A stretch of DNA of 64,000 nt from Yoonia ponticola (GTDB lineage Bacteria; Pseudomonadota; Alphaproteobacteria; Rhodobacterales; Rhodobacteraceae): the NCBI RefSeq assembly GCF_014199395.1, contig NZ_JACIJM010000001.1, positions 186,001 through 250,000 on the forward strand, in the 5' to 3' direction. Below, in pieces: positions 18,674 through 27,661 of the stretch. A program made the translations under genes and the position numbers. How positions within the stretch are numbered: the stretch's first letter is position 1; each line of letters opens with the position of its first letter. The notes beneath the pieces were generated by a model. The model had not been told where the DNA came from, ran no database searches, and saw only the letters and a program-made list of their open reading frames with translations.

Positions 18674-19459
18674 TTATGCCGGTGTCAGTGGCACCCTGCC
18701 GTTGTCGGTCAAGATGTGACACTCGCGTCCATCAAATACTGCAGGGATCAACGCGCCGCCGCGACCTGCACCAGCGTCCAGATCAATGCGGTTGCCAAAA
18801 TGGGTTGGCGCATCAAGGGCAGTGTGGCCGTGGACAATGAGCTTGCCGTGATCGGTGGTGTCTTCGAGAAAACCTTCACGAATCCAAAGCAGATCTTCGG
18901 GGTCTTGATCAGCCATAGCAACGCCCGGTCTGATGCCCGCATGGACGAAAATCAGGTCGTCGGTTTCGATCCACAACGGCAGGTTATTCACGAAATCGAC
19001 ATGAGCCGCAGGTACGGCTTTCGCTGTTTCCTGCTGTAACTGGTCTGGCGTCAATGCACCCTGGTCTGTTTGAAAATGCAGGAGAATTTCCAATTCGCCA
19101 CGGGTGTGCGCCGCGAAGATCGGTTCGCCTGTCACACCATAAGACGCGATTGCATTTGTGCCGCCGATACGTGGGTTCAGGTAATTCAGGCCGGGTGCGA
19201 TAAGCGGGTCGTGCTGTTTGCCCATCGTCACGAAATTGGTGAACATCCGGTCGTGGTTGCCTTTGATGAAACGCCAGTTTTTGCCGGATGCTTTGCCGTC
19301 GATCAGGCGGTCGATCACAGCGCAACTGTTCAGGCCACGGTCGGTGTAATCACCCAGAAATACGATATCCGCGTCTGGCCCGCCGTCCTGCGTGATAAGG
19401 TCCAAAGCATGATCGAGCATTTCAATTTGGCCGTGAATGTCGCCGATCGCATAGATCAT
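18674..19459 (-). CDS. Metallophosphoesterase (serine/threonine phosphatase-like)
   Basis: This is a 261-residue protein of the calcineurin-like phosphoesterase fold, start MIYAIGDIHGQ at 19459. The metal-ligand motifs are in order: GDIHG (6-10), GDYTDRG, GNHD, then HTRGE-like and a late VHGHT. It resembles bacterial PPP-family protein phosphatases (PrpE/PphA type) or symmetrical diadenosine tetraphosphatases, which these motifs alone cannot separate. Co-transcription with mnmH is likely from the eight-base spacing; a functional link is not obvious. Confidence 0.88.
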   Translation of the reverse strand: MIYAIGDIHGQIEMLDHALDLITQDGGPDADIVFLGDYTDRGLNSCAVIDRLIDGKASGKNWRFIKGNHDRMFTNFVTMGKQHDPLIAPGLNYLNPRIGGTNAIASYGVTGEPIFAAHTRGELEILLHFQTDQGALTPDQLQQETAKAVPAAHVDFVNNLPLWIETDDLIFVHAGIRPGVAMADQDPEDLLWIREGFLEDTTDHGKLIVHGHTALDAPTHFGNRIDLDAGAGRGGALIPAVFDGRECHILTDNGRVPLTPA

Positions 19460-19533
19460 CTGGTCGTGTCCTCGTTGCCGGTGCGCCTGTCGCACGCTGC
19501 TAAGGCTGGGATATACAAAAACAGATCAAGGCG

Positions 19534-19563
19534 AAAGGGCCGCCCCGTGAAGAGCGGCCCTTT
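19534..19563 (-). terminator. Hairpin downstream of serA
   Basis: A ten-base-pair stem AAAGGGCCGC / GCGGCCCTTT with a ten-base loop lies four bases past the serA stop on the minus strand. After the stem the minus strand reads TTTCGCC, so the T-run is short. It is the probable 3' end of the serC-serA transcript. Confidence 0.7.
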
Positions 19564-19566
19564 GAT

Positions 19567-21162
19567 TTAGACTTCGAATTTGAGCGTCTTGATCTTTTGG
19601 AACAGGCCCGTGTCGGCCAGCGCTTTCAAAGCGGGTGCAGTGACTTCTTCGTCGACGTACAATAGCGCGATAGCTTGGTCGCGCGCGGCAGAGCGGCCCA
19701 AGGTAAAGTTCGCGATGTTAACGTTGTGTTCACCCAGCGTTTGACCCAATGAGCCGATGATGCCCGGTACGTCTTTGTTGGTTGTGTAAAGCATGTGTTC
19801 ACCGATCTCGGCGTCAAGGTTGATGCCTTTGATCTGGATAAAGCGAGGCTTGCCGTCGCTGAACACAGTCCCTGCGATAGAGCGTTCCATTTTCTCAGTC
19901 ACAACAGTTACTTTAACGTAGCCGTCATAAGAGCCAGATTGGTCTTGTTTTGTTGTGGATACCTGAATGCCGCGCTCTTTGGCGATGACGGGGGCAGAGA
20001 CCATGTTTGTATCTGGATTCGCCTTTTTCATGATGCCTGCGATGACAGCAGCGGTCAGTGCTTTGAGGTTCATGTCGGATGCTTCGCCATCGAACAAGAT
20101 GTTGATCGCTGTGATCGGCTCTTCGTTAACTTGACCCGCAAAGTTACCAAGGTGGCCGGATAGTTTGATCCACGGGCCCATGATCTTGGCTTCTTCGGCA
20201 GTCACGGACGGCATGTTCAGCGCGTTGGAAACAGCACCCGTCAACAGGTAGTCGGACATTTGCTCGGCAACCTGGAGGGCGACGTTTTCTTGCGCTTCGG
20301 TTGTGGCAGCACCCAAGTGCGGTGTGCAGACAACGTTTGGCAGGTTGAACAACGGGCTGTTAGTTGCAGGCTCGACAGCGAACACGTCGAACGCAGCGCC
20401 AGCCACGTGGCCGGATTTCAACGCTTCAGCGAGAGCTTCTTCATCGACCAGACCACCGCGGGCACAGTTGATGATCCGCACACCTTTTTTGGTCTTCGCG
20501 ATGTTCTCGGCGGACAAGATGTTGGCCGTCTGATCCGTGAACGGGACGTGCAATGTGATAAAATCAGCATTGGCGAGCAATTCGTCCAATTCGACCTTTT
20601 TCACGCCCATTTCAGCGGCTTTTTCTTCGCCAAGGAACGGGTCGTAGGCCATGACTTTCATGTGCAGACCTCTGGCGCGGTCGCAAACGATCCCGCCGAT
20701 GTTACCCGCACCAATCACGCCCAGCGTTTTGCCTGTCAGCTCAACACCCATGAATTTGGACTTTTCCCATTTGCCAGCGTGTGTGGACGCGGATGCTTCT
20801 GGGATTTGACGCGCAACAGCGAACATCATCGCAATAGCGTGCTCGGCGGTTGTGATCATGTTGCCGAATGGCGTGTTCATGACGATGATACCGGCTTTAG
20901 ACGCGGCTTCTTTGTCGATGTTATCGGTGCCGATACCTGCGCGGCCGATGACCTTCAGGTTTGTGGCGGCTTCGATGATCTTTTGGGTCGCTTTGGTCGC
21001 AGAGCGGATCGCAAGACCGTCGTAATGCGGGATCGCGGCCAGCAGCAGGTCTTTGTCTTTGCCAAGGTCTGGCTGGAAATCAACGTCGATGCCACGGTCT
21101 TTGAAAATCTGAACAGCAGCGGCAGAGAGTTTGTCGGAAATCAGTACTTTAGGAGCGGCCAT
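19567..21162 (-). CDS. serA: D-3-phosphoglycerate dehydrogenase
   Basis: This is a 531-residue enzyme, the long form of SerA. It has a catalytic and Rossmann core (VIGAGNIGGIVCDRA for NAD binding near residue 150; CARGGLVDE; TPHLGAAT with the active His), then an intervening domain from about 320 to 450 and a C-terminal ACT domain from about 455 (LLYTTNKDVPGIIGSLGQTL minus ends) for allosteric serine binding. It oxidises 3-phosphoglycerate to 3-phosphohydroxypyruvate, the first step of serine synthesis. It follows serC by 76 bases, which hold two hairpins. Confidence 0.97.
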   Translation of the reverse strand: MAAPKVLISDKLSAAAVQIFKDRGIDVDFQPDLGKDKDLLLAAIPHYDGLAIRSATKATQKIIEAATNLKVIGRAGIGTDNIDKEAASKAGIIVMNTPFGNMITTAEHAIAMMFAVARQIPEASASTHAGKWEKSKFMGVELTGKTLGVIGAGNIGGIVCDRARGLHMKVMAYDPFLGEEKAAEMGVKKVELDELLANADFITLHVPFTDQTANILSAENIAKTKKGVRIINCARGGLVDEEALAEALKSGHVAGAAFDVFAVEPATNSPLFNLPNVVCTPHLGAATTEAQENVALQVAEQMSDYLLTGAVSNALNMPSVTAEEAKIMGPWIKLSGHLGNFAGQVNEEPITAINILFDGEASDMNLKALTAAVIAGIMKKANPDTNMVSAPVIAKERGIQVSTTKQDQSGSYDGYVKVTVVTEKMERSIAGTVFSDGKPRFIQIKGINLDAEIGEHMLYTTNKDVPGIIGSLGQTLGEHNVNIANFTLGRSAARDQAIALLYVDEEVTAPALKALADTGLFQKIKTLKFEV

Positions 21163-21193
21163 TGGTATGGTCCTTCAACATAAGGGGAATGTG

Positions 21194-21233
21194 CCACCCC
21201 ATCAGCGGGGTGGCGAATTTTCTAGAAAATTCG
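21194..21233 (-). repeat. Two hairpins between serC and serA
   Basis: CCACCCC-ATCAGC-GGGGTGG (21194-21213) and the perfect palindrome CGAATTTTC-TA-GAAAATTCG (21214-21233) are back to back in the 76-base gap. The second belongs to a 20-nt palindrome type also found at 43970, 43992 and 46522. In the serC-serA mRNA they could stabilise the upstream cistron or reduce read-through; no T-run is present. Confidence 0.75.
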
Positions 21234-21238
21234 TGGCG

Positions 21239-22378
21239 TTACGCTGCGATTTCAGCTTCGAACGCCCATTTCAGCCATGGCAACATGGCGTCGATGTCGG
21301 ATGTTTCCACCGTCGCACCACACCAGATCCGCAGGCCGGCAGGGGCGTCGCGGTAGGCGCCGATATCAAGCGCGACATCTTCGTCGGCGAGACGTTTTGC
21401 AACGGCTTTGGCGAAGGCCGCACCGTCGGTAATCCGGTCGTCTGTGAACTTGAGGCAAACAGATGTGTTCGAGCGTGTCGCCTCGTCTTCAGCCAAGTTC
21501 GCGATCCAGTCGTTTGCATCGCAGAAGTTAAAGATCGCTTGCGCGTTGGCGTTGGCACGACCTTGCAGGGCTTTCAGGCCACCGATGTCTTGCGCCCATT
21601 TCAGCGCGACAAGGTAATCCTCAACAGCCAGCATCGACGGCGTGTTGATGGTTTCGCCCTTAAAGATGCCTTCAATCAATTTGCCGCCTTTGGTCATGCG
21701 GAAAATCTTTGGCAACGGCCATGCAGGTGTGTAGTTTTCCAGACGCTCAACAGCGCGTGGCGACAGGATCAGCATGCCGTGTGCGGCTTCTCCGCCCATG
21801 ACTTTCTGCCAAGAGAAAGTCGTCACATCCAGTTTGTCCCAAGGCAGGTCTTGGGCGAATGCCGCAGACGTCGCGTCGCACAATGTCAGGCCAGCGCGGT
21901 CCGCAGGGATCGCATCGCCGTTTGGCATCCGCACGCCGGATGTTGTGCCGTTCCACGTAAAGCAAACGTCATTGTCATAGTTCAGCGCGGACATATCAAC
22001 GATGTGACCGTAATCAGCTGTGTGTGTCTTTGCTTCGATTTTCAGTTGCTTGACCACGTCAGTGACCCAACCTGCGCCAAACGATTCCCATGCGACCATT
22101 TCGGCAGGGCGTTCGCCCAGCATGGACCACATGGCCATTTCAAACGCGCCAGTGTCCGACGCAGGGACGATGCCGATGCGGTAATCCGCAGGCACGCCAA
22201 GGATCTCGCGGGTGAGGTCAATCGCCTCAGCCAGTTTGGACTTGCCAACAGCGGCACGATGCGAGCGGCCCAAAGGCGCGTCAGCAAGCTTGTCCAAAGA
22301 AAATACGGGGGGCTTGGCACATGGGCCAGAAGAAAAACGTGCGTTAGCCGGGCGCACTGCCGGTGGTGTCGTAACCAT
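21239..22378 (-). CDS. serC: Phosphoserine aminotransferase
   Basis: This is a 379-residue fold-type I PLP enzyme, start [24 protein letters not shown]. The start at 22378 is preferred because GAGGAT lies about eight bases upstream and the upstream frame runs through a structured leader. The PLP lysine is in [15 protein letters not shown]. It transaminates 3-phosphohydroxypyruvate to phosphoserine. The operon order serC-serA and the alphaproteobacterial SerC subtype match the gene pair known to carry the serC leader RNA. Confidence 0.96.
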   Translation of the reverse strand: MVTTPPAVRPANARFSSGPCAKPPVFSLDKLADAPLGRSHRAAVGKSKLAEAIDLTREILGVPADYRIGIVPASDTGAFEMAMWSMLGERPAEMVAWESFGAGWVTDVVKQLKIEAKTHTADYGHIVDMSALNYDNDVCFTWNGTTSGVRMPNGDAIPADRAGLTLCDATSAAFAQDLPWDKLDVTTFSWQKVMGGEAAHGMLILSPRAVERLENYTPAWPLPKIFRMTKGGKLIEGIFKGETINTPSMLAVEDYLVALKWAQDIGGLKALQGRANANAQAIFNFCDANDWIANLAEDEATRSNTSVCLKFTDDRITDGAAFAKAVAKRLADEDVALDIGAYRDAPAGLRIWCGATVETSDIDAMLPWLKWAFEAEIAA

Positions 22379-22399
22379 TGCTGGTATCCTCACAGATAA

Positions 22400-22441
22400 A
22401 TGCCCTTCGTTGGGGAAGGGTGTCCCACTTGGCGGGATACG
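22400..22441 (-). ncRNA. serC-motif leader RNA (two hairpins)
   Basis: Directly upstream of serC the transcript has TATCCCGCCAAGTGGGACA (stem of UCCC/GGGA type, 22421-22439) followed by a six-base-pair hairpin CCCTTC-CCCAAC-GAAGGG (22403-22420), then the ribosome binding site. Two short hairpins just before serC of serC-serA operons in alphaproteobacteria is the layout of the known serC RNA motif (described by Corbino and colleagues in 2005 with SAM-II). The match here is by layout and context, not by covariance model. It presumably controls serC in cis; the ligand, if any, is not known. Confidence 0.65.
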
Positions 22442-22536
22442 CAGAAGTTGAGAGAACAGCAATAGGCAAAGTTGGAACGTTCGTGGGGCAGTGCAGTGAA
22501 ACTCTGCAGTATCCGGGGCGTTGTTTCCGATTGTAT

Positions 22537-23460
22537 TCACTTGGTATCGGCCGCTGGTTTCGGGGCTGCACCAAAGCGTGGTTTCAGCGGCAAGTTTTGG
22601 TTAACTGCAAAACTACCAAACATAATCAAGCCAATCCCCGCTAGCTGACTACCGCTGAGCGATTGATCGTAAAAAATGTAATCAACGCCAATCGCGACAA
22701 CGGGATAGACGAATGACATCACAGCAATGACCGCTGTCGGTAGTTTTTGGAACGCTGAATACAGCAAGATATACATCAAGCAGGTATGGACCCCGCCAAG
22801 AATAACCAGGTAGCCCCACTGGACGCCTTCAATTGCGCCAAGCGCGCCAAAGTTTGCGAAAGGTAGCAGTAACACAGCACCAAGACTGACTTGGATTAAC
22901 GCGATCACATGCGGACGGATACCTTTCAGTTGCTTCGTGATCATCGTGGCAATTGCGTAAAGAACCGCAGCAGACAAAGCTAATCCCAGACCAGCAACAT
23001 AATCAGAAGAGAACGACAGCGACGATAGGTCGATATTCACAACCATCATCACGCCCACAAAGGCCACAACGATCCATGTGATTTTGTTGCGGGGAATGGC
23101 TTCGCGTAGAATGACTGCGCCGATCAGCAACAAGAAAAACGGCTGCGTATGATACACGGCAGTCGAAGCCGATATGGACGCCATCGCATAAGAACTGAAT
23201 AACAAAACCCAGTTGGCAACGATGGCGATGCCCCCCGCCAAGGTCATCAGTAAAGTCATGCGGGTCAGGCCAGTGTTCCTCAGAAACCCGCGTGCCAGGC
23301 AGAAGGCGAACAGGAACCCTGCGCCAAAGAGGCAGCGAAAGAAGACGACGTTGTAAGCACCCTGACCGGATTCAACGACGAAAAACCCTAATGTGCCGGA
23401 CAAAAACATGGCAGCAGCCATCTCTAGCGTCCCTCGGGTGCGTTCAGTCATGGTCGCCAT
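22537..23460 (-). CDS. EamA-type (DMT family) membrane transporter
   Basis: This is a 307-residue protein with about ten hydrophobic segments forming two EamA repeats of five helices each. Landmarks are the first-repeat end [16 protein letters not shown] and the second-repeat end [20 protein letters not shown]. The start [10 protein letters not shown] at 23460 is chosen because AAGGA lies eight bases upstream; a start ten codons further up lacks one. Such proteins usually export amino acids or metabolites. It is divergent from a LysR regulator across 263 bases, so its expression is probably controlled by that protein. The substrate is unknown. Confidence 0.9.
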   Translation of the reverse strand: MATMTERTRGTLEMAAAMFLSGTLGFFVVESGQGAYNVVFFRCLFGAGFLFAFCLARGFLRNTGLTRMTLLMTLAGGIAIVANWVLLFSSYAMASISASTAVYHTQPFFLLLIGAVILREAIPRNKITWIVVAFVGVMMVVNIDLSSLSFSSDYVAGLGLALSAAVLYAIATMITKQLKGIRPHVIALIQVSLGAVLLLPFANFGALGAIEGVQWGYLVILGGVHTCLMYILLYSAFQKLPTAVIAVMSFVYPVVAIGVDYIFYDQSLSGSQLAGIGLIMFGSFAVNQNLPLKPRFGAAPKPAADTK

Positions 23461-23677
23461 TTTGAAATTCCTTAAGCGTTCGGTTTTCACGAGTTGTTTG
23501 TAATTGGACAGTCCTACTGTGCTTGATTGATACCTTCAGTCGGGCTGACGACGTGAATTAGAAATCCTAAGTGAGGCTAAGGTTATGCTGCGACAGTGCG
23601 AAGTGAACCGATGTGTCGTTTGCTTTGAAACGGCTGATCGACTAGGTTTTTCGAACGCTATTTATATTTAATCAAGG

Positions 23678-23706
23678 CCTCGTGCTTGCCAGATAGGCGT
23701 GCGAGG
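23678..23706. promoter_or_regulatory. Possible operator in the transporter/LysR divergent region
   Basis: The 263-base region 23461-23723 separates the EamA gene and the divergent LysR gene. Near the LysR start there is an inverted repeat CCTCG-N19-CGAGG, preceded by an AT-rich block (about 23645-23672). The arms are short and the spacing unusual, so this is only a candidate site. Confidence 0.25.
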
Positions 23707-23723
23707 TCGTTTAGGGGCTAAAT

Positions 23724-24668
23724 ATGAAAAAACTGCCGCCCCTGAATGCGCTTCGTAGTTTTTGTGCTGTGGGGCAATATCAGTCGATTGCCCGGGCCGC
23801 CGCCGAACTCGGCGTTTCCGCATCAGCTGTTAGTCAACAAATTAAGGCACTGGAAAGCTGGATGGGCATTCAGCTGTTCATACGCGGCAAATCGAGCGTT
23901 GAACTCACCGCGAAGGGGGCAACCTACTATGCCCAAGTCTGGCAATCACTTTCGATGATTGAAGAGGCGACAAGTGAATTGCGTGGGGACGATTCCGTAA
24001 CGAATCTGACGATATCGGTGCTGCCGTCCTTTGCGTCGCTCTGGCTCGTTCCCAGATTGATCGGGTTCAAGACGCTATACCCCGACGTTGATGTCTCGAT
24101 CCTGACGACAAACGATCTGGTCGATTTCAGCGCGGGCGAGGTGGATATCGCGGTGCGCTATGGCCAAGGTGATTATCCGAACCTGACGAGCCGCAAGTTG
24201 ATGTCAGAGGCGATAAACGTCGTCTGCACGCCAAAAGCGCGCGACGCCTACATCCAGAAATACGGCGGCGTCGAGAACCTTGAGGGACTGGCTGAAGTCC
24301 ACTTCATCGATGATGTTGGACCAAATGTAGGTTTTAAATCGAATGTCAGCGACTGGCTGCATCAGAACGGGCTGAGCCGGAATGCCTTAAATTACGCGTA
24401 TCGTTTCACGGATAGTCATATCGCGATCGAGAACATGATCTCTCAAAATCTGTTCATGCTGGCGCGATTGTCGTTGGTTGAGAACCGCTTGGATGCTGGC
24501 ACTGTCGTTGCGCCCTTTGGGCCGTGGAGCACCGAAAGCGCGGCATATTACGTCGTTCATCCTGACCACATGACGTTAAGGCCGGTCGCCAAGTTGTTTG
24601 TGAAATGGCTGTCCAAGGAATGTGCGCAGTGGGACGCAAGCCGTGTTTTGAAAACGCCGGCGCTGTAA
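23724..24668 (+). CDS. LysR family transcriptional regulator (GcvA-like)
   Basis: This is a 314-residue regulator. The N-terminal winged helix (LPPLNALRSFCAVGQYQSIA, ASAVSQQIKALE) has the wording of the GcvA branch of LysR proteins, followed by a periplasmic-binding-like effector domain (LPSFASLWLVPRLIGF; DVDIAVRYGQGDYP). An AGGGG site lies about nine bases before the ATG. By position it should control the divergent EamA transporter and itself; the effector is not identifiable from sequence. Confidence 0.92.
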   Translation: MKKLPPLNALRSFCAVGQYQSIARAAAELGVSASAVSQQIKALESWMGIQLFIRGKSSVELTAKGATYYAQVWQSLSMIEEATSELRGDDSVTNLTISVLPSFASLWLVPRLIGFKTLYPDVDVSILTTNDLVDFSAGEVDIAVRYGQGDYPNLTSRKLMSEAINVVCTPKARDAYIQKYGGVENLEGLAEVHFIDDVGPNVGFKSNVSDWLHQNGLSRNALNYAYRFTDSHIAIENMISQNLFMLARLSLVENRLDAGTVVAPFGPWSTESAAYYVVHPDHMTLRPVAKLFVKWLSKECAQWDASRVLKTPAL

Positions 24669-24753
24669 AAGGCCCCAGCATACTGGAAGGAAATCCCGAC
24701 AGTTAGGAATGCAGATCGGAAACTTTGCGCATGTCGTTGCTGGCGGCGCTATT

Positions 24754-24776
24754 TGAGTTTATTTGGCGAAATGAAG
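24754..24776 (+). repeat. Intergenic repeat core, copy G (upstream of serB)
   Basis: The 23-nt core T-GAGTT-TATTT-GGC-GAA-ATGAAG fits the pattern GAGTT-N5-GGC-N3-ATGAAG shared with four other intergenic sites. It has no GC hairpin. It lies 42 bases before the serB start. An in-frame TTG within it would extend SerB by 22 residues, but that extension has no SerB similarity. Confidence 0.7.
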
Positions 24777-24818
24777 CAGGGCGGTGGTTCTGTAATAATA
24801 CGACCTGAGGATTTTGAG

Positions 24819-25694
24819 ATGTTTGTAGCGACCTTTCTATGCGATCCGGCAAACCCGTCTTTGGATGGCGCATTGGTGGAAAGCCTGCGCAATGCTTGGG
24901 GCGGCGGCGATGTTGTTTGGTTGTCGGTGGATGAGGCGGCTGAGTTCGTGATGCAGGCGGTGCCTGCGAATATAGCTGAGGTCTGGCAGGTGTGCCAAGA
25001 GCAGGGCGTTGATTTGATTGTGCAACCAGTCGCGGGGCGACGCAAAAAGATGCTAATCGCCGATATGGACAGCACGATGATTCAGCAGGAATGCATTGAC
25101 GAATTGGCTGCTGAGGCGGGCGTTGGTGCGCGTGTGGCTGACATCACCGCGCGTGCGATGAATGGTGAGTTGGATTTTGAAGCGGCGATCGACGAGCGCG
25201 TCGGTCTGCTTGCTGATTTGCCTGAAACGATTATCGATCACGTGCTCAACACGCGGATTACCTACATGCCGGGCGGTGCTGCGCTGCTGAATACGATGCG
25301 TGGGCAGGGCGCTTATGCGGCACTTGTGTCCGGTGGTTTTACGGCTTTTACCGCGCGTGTCGCTGATGAGTTGGGGTTTCATGAAAACCGTGCGAATACG
25401 CTTGAGATTGCGGATGGTAAGCTAACTGGGAAAGTCGTGCGCCCGATCCTTGGTCAAGATGCGAAGCTTGAGGCACTGAACGGGATAACTGAAACAATGG
25501 GGATCACGCCTGTGGATGCGATTGCTGTTGGTGACGGGATGAACGACCTGCTGATGCTCGCCAACGCTGGGACTGGCGTGGCGCTGCACGGCAAACCTGC
25601 ACTGCAAGAAAAGGTGTCAGTGCGTGTGAACCATGGCGATCTGACTGCGCTGCTTTATATCCAAGGTTATGCGAAGTCAGAGTTCGTGACATGA
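24819..25694 (+). CDS. serB: Phosphoserine phosphatase
   Basis: This is a 291-residue HAD-family phosphatase. The start MFVATFLCDP at 24819 has TGAGG eight bases upstream. After an N-terminal regulatory-type region of about 80 residues comes the catalytic DMDSTMIQQECIDELA, where the first Asp is the nucleophile. VSGGFTAFT and GDGMNDLLMLANAGTGVA supply the later HAD motifs. It completes serine synthesis by dephosphorylating phosphoserine; the other two enzymes of the pathway are encoded a few kilobases upstream on the minus strand. The stop overlaps the next gene as ATGA. Confidence 0.95.
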   Translation: MFVATFLCDPANPSLDGALVESLRNAWGGGDVVWLSVDEAAEFVMQAVPANIAEVWQVCQEQGVDLIVQPVAGRRKKMLIADMDSTMIQQECIDELAAEAGVGARVADITARAMNGELDFEAAIDERVGLLADLPETIIDHVLNTRITYMPGGAALLNTMRGQGAYAALVSGGFTAFTARVADELGFHENRANTLEIADGKLTGKVVRPILGQDAKLEALNGITETMGITPVDAIAVGDGMNDLLMLANAGTGVALHGKPALQEKVSVRVNHGDLTALLYIQGYAKSEFVT

Positions 25695-26827
25695 CCCGCG
25701 ACCTGAACCCCGCAACTATTGCGGCCCATGCTGCAGGTGCTGTTGATCCGCAAAGCGCTGGGGTTGTGCCGTCGATCCAGCCTGCCACGACATTTATGCG
25801 CGACGAAAGTTACGCACTGATCCGCCCCGACAATGTGTATTCGCGCGACCATAGCGATACGGTGCGCATGGCTGAAACGGTGTTGCGCGAACTAGAACAA
25901 GCGCAGGATACGCTGTTGTTTCCGGCGGGCATGGCCGCGATCGCGGCTGTGTTTCGCACGTTACGGGCTGGCGATGTGGCGGTTATCCAATCGGGTATTT
26001 ATTGGGGTACAACGAAGTGGGTGCGTGATTTCTGCGCGCGTCGAGATGTGACGCTGCATGAAGTAGACGCGAGCGACTTGACTGCCTTGCAAACGAAATG
26101 TGCAGAACAGAAGCCGGCGTTGGTGTTTATTGAAACACCGTCGAACCCGTGGCTCAAGATCGTGGACATCGAGGCCGCCGCGCAAGCGACGCATGACGCG
26201 GGTGGTATCCTTGTTGTGGACGCCACGGCCGCCACGCCGATACTGATGAAGCCGCTGGCGCTGGGCGCTGATATCGTGATGCATTCCGCGACAAAGGCGA
26301 TCAACGGGCATTCTGATGTTCTGGCTGGCGTCCTTTCCACCAATACACCTGACGCGAAAATTTGGGACATCATCAAAGCGGACCGCCATGATGCGGGCGC
26401 GGTTCTGGGGCCGTTTGAGGCTTGGTTGCTAATCCGTGGTATGCGCACGCTGCCTTTGCGGGTAGAGCGGATGACTCAGAACGCAGAGACGCTTGCTGCG
26501 TTTTTGCATGGCCACCCGATGATCGATGACGTGTTGTATCCGGGGTTACCGCATCACACTGGCCATGACACTGCGTCTCAGCAGATGACGGGTTTCGGCA
26601 GCCTGATGTCGGTACTGGTCAAAGGCGATGCGTCGGATGCTTTGCGCATCGTGGGCAAGTTAAAACTGTTCCTGCGGGCCACATCACTTGGCGGCGTCGA
26701 AAGCCTCGTTGAGCACCGTCATACAATTGAACCGCACACGGGTATTCCCGAAAATCTGATCCGCGTGTCTGTTGGGATCGAAGATATCGACGATTTGATC
26801 GCCGACTGGACCGAGGCGCTCGGGTAA
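25691..26827 (+). CDS. metC: Trans-sulfuration PLP enzyme, cystathionine beta-lyase-like
   Basis: This is a 378-residue member of the Cys/Met metabolism PLP family. PLP-binding Lys lies in HSATKAINGHSDV, and substrate-loop segments include YSRDHSDTVRM and SLGGVESLVEHR. The most likely reaction is cystathionine to homocysteine, pyruvate and ammonia, but cystathionine gamma-synthase, gamma-lyase and related sulfhydrylases share all these features and cannot be excluded. The start overlaps serB by four bases, giving a serine-to-sulfur amino acid arrangement. The TSUP permease starts at the next base after its stop. Confidence 0.82.
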   Translation: MTRDLNPATIAAHAAGAVDPQSAGVVPSIQPATTFMRDESYALIRPDNVYSRDHSDTVRMAETVLRELEQAQDTLLFPAGMAAIAAVFRTLRAGDVAVIQSGIYWGTTKWVRDFCARRDVTLHEVDASDLTALQTKCAEQKPALVFIETPSNPWLKIVDIEAAAQATHDAGGILVVDATAATPILMKPLALGADIVMHSATKAINGHSDVLAGVLSTNTPDAKIWDIIKADRHDAGAVLGPFEAWLLIRGMRTLPLRVERMTQNAETLAAFLHGHPMIDDVLYPGLPHHTGHDTASQQMTGFGSLMSVLVKGDASDALRIVGKLKLFLRATSLGGVESLVEHRHTIEPHTGIPENLIRVSVGIEDIDDLIADWTEALG

Positions 26828-27583
26828 ATGGAAATTGCATTTGATCTCGTATTGCTGCTAATGGCAGCGGCTTTTGTCGCGGGCATCGTGGACGCAATCG
26901 CTGGCGGTGGTGGATTGATCACGCTGCCTGCTTTGGTTCTTGCGGGCGCGCCGCCCGTCACGGCGATTGCGACCAACAAGGTGCAAGGCGTTTTCGGCGC
27001 TGGCATGGCCGCGTGGACTTACGGGCGGGCGGGGCATGTTGATCTGCGCGCGCAACTCTGGCCAGCGGCACTGGCATTTTGCGCCGCGGTGGTTGGCGCA
27101 TTTTTGACGGCGCAATTGCCGACGGACGTGATCAAGTTCGGTCTGCCAATCCTACTCATCGCGATTGCGTTGTTCTTTGCATTCAAACCCGGTTTGGACG
27201 ACCTCGACCGCACCCGTAAAATCAGCGCGGGCGTTTTTGTTGTAACGATTGTCCCATTGGTCGCGTTTTACGACGGATTGATCGGGCCGGGCGCAGGCGC
27301 GTTCTACATGATCGGTTTTGTGGCGCTCGCGGGATTTGGGGTGCTCAAGGCGACGGCACACACCAAATTGCTGAACTTTGCGTCAAACCTCGGCGGGATC
27401 GTGGCCTACGCGCTGGTGGCAGAGCCATGGTGGATCGTCGGGCTCATGATGGGCGCGGCACAGATCGCGGGAGCCGCAGTTGGTGCGCGGTTGGCAATGC
27501 GCGTTGGTGCAAAGCTTATCAAGCCCGTGGTGGTCACGGCAGCGACAGCATTGGCGCTACGGCTTTTGTGGGACATGATCTAA
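26828..27583 (+). CDS. TSUP family (TauE/SafE-like) membrane permease
   Basis: This is a 251-residue protein with about eight membrane segments in two repeats, of the YfcA/UPF0721 branch. The repeat motifs are DAIAGGGGLITLPAL in the first half and YDGLIGPGAGAFYMIGFV in the second. Family members export or import sulfite, sulfoacetate, thiosulfate or related anions. Position at the end of a serB-metC cluster makes a sulfur compound plausible, but that is inference. The ATG directly abuts the metC stop. Confidence 0.88.
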   Translation: MEIAFDLVLLLMAAAFVAGIVDAIAGGGGLITLPALVLAGAPPVTAIATNKVQGVFGAGMAAWTYGRAGHVDLRAQLWPAALAFCAAVVGAFLTAQLPTDVIKFGLPILLIAIALFFAFKPGLDDLDRTRKISAGVFVVTIVPLVAFYDGLIGPGAGAFYMIGFVALAGFGVLKATAHTKLLNFASNLGGIVAYALVAEPWWIVGLMMGAAQIAGAAVGARLAMRVGAKLIKPVVVTAATALALRLLWDMI

Positions 27584-27610
27584 AAAATGCCCGGACGATA
27601 CGTCCGGGCA
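27582..27610 (-). terminator. Intrinsic terminator of the response regulator gene
   Basis: A perfect ten-base-pair stem TGCCCGGACG / CGTCCGGGCA with a three-base loop is followed on the minus strand by six T residues (complement of 27582-27587). It lies 52 bases past the response regulator stop and overlaps the end of the convergent permease gene. This is one of the clearest rho-independent terminators in the window. Confidence 0.92.
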
Positions 27611-27661
27611 AGTCCAACAGGGAGGTGGTGATATGTCCCGATCACCGGCGGTATTTGGGTG

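Noticed and set aside
20260-21183. Plus-strand frame of about 307 codons opposite serA
   Set aside because: It is the complement of a conserved dehydrogenase with no domain of its own.
21131-22399. Open frame of about 420 codons on the plus strand opposite serC and serA
   Set aside because: It lies opposite well-supported enzymes, is rich in Cys, Arg and His in the manner of antisense frames, and has no recognisable domain.
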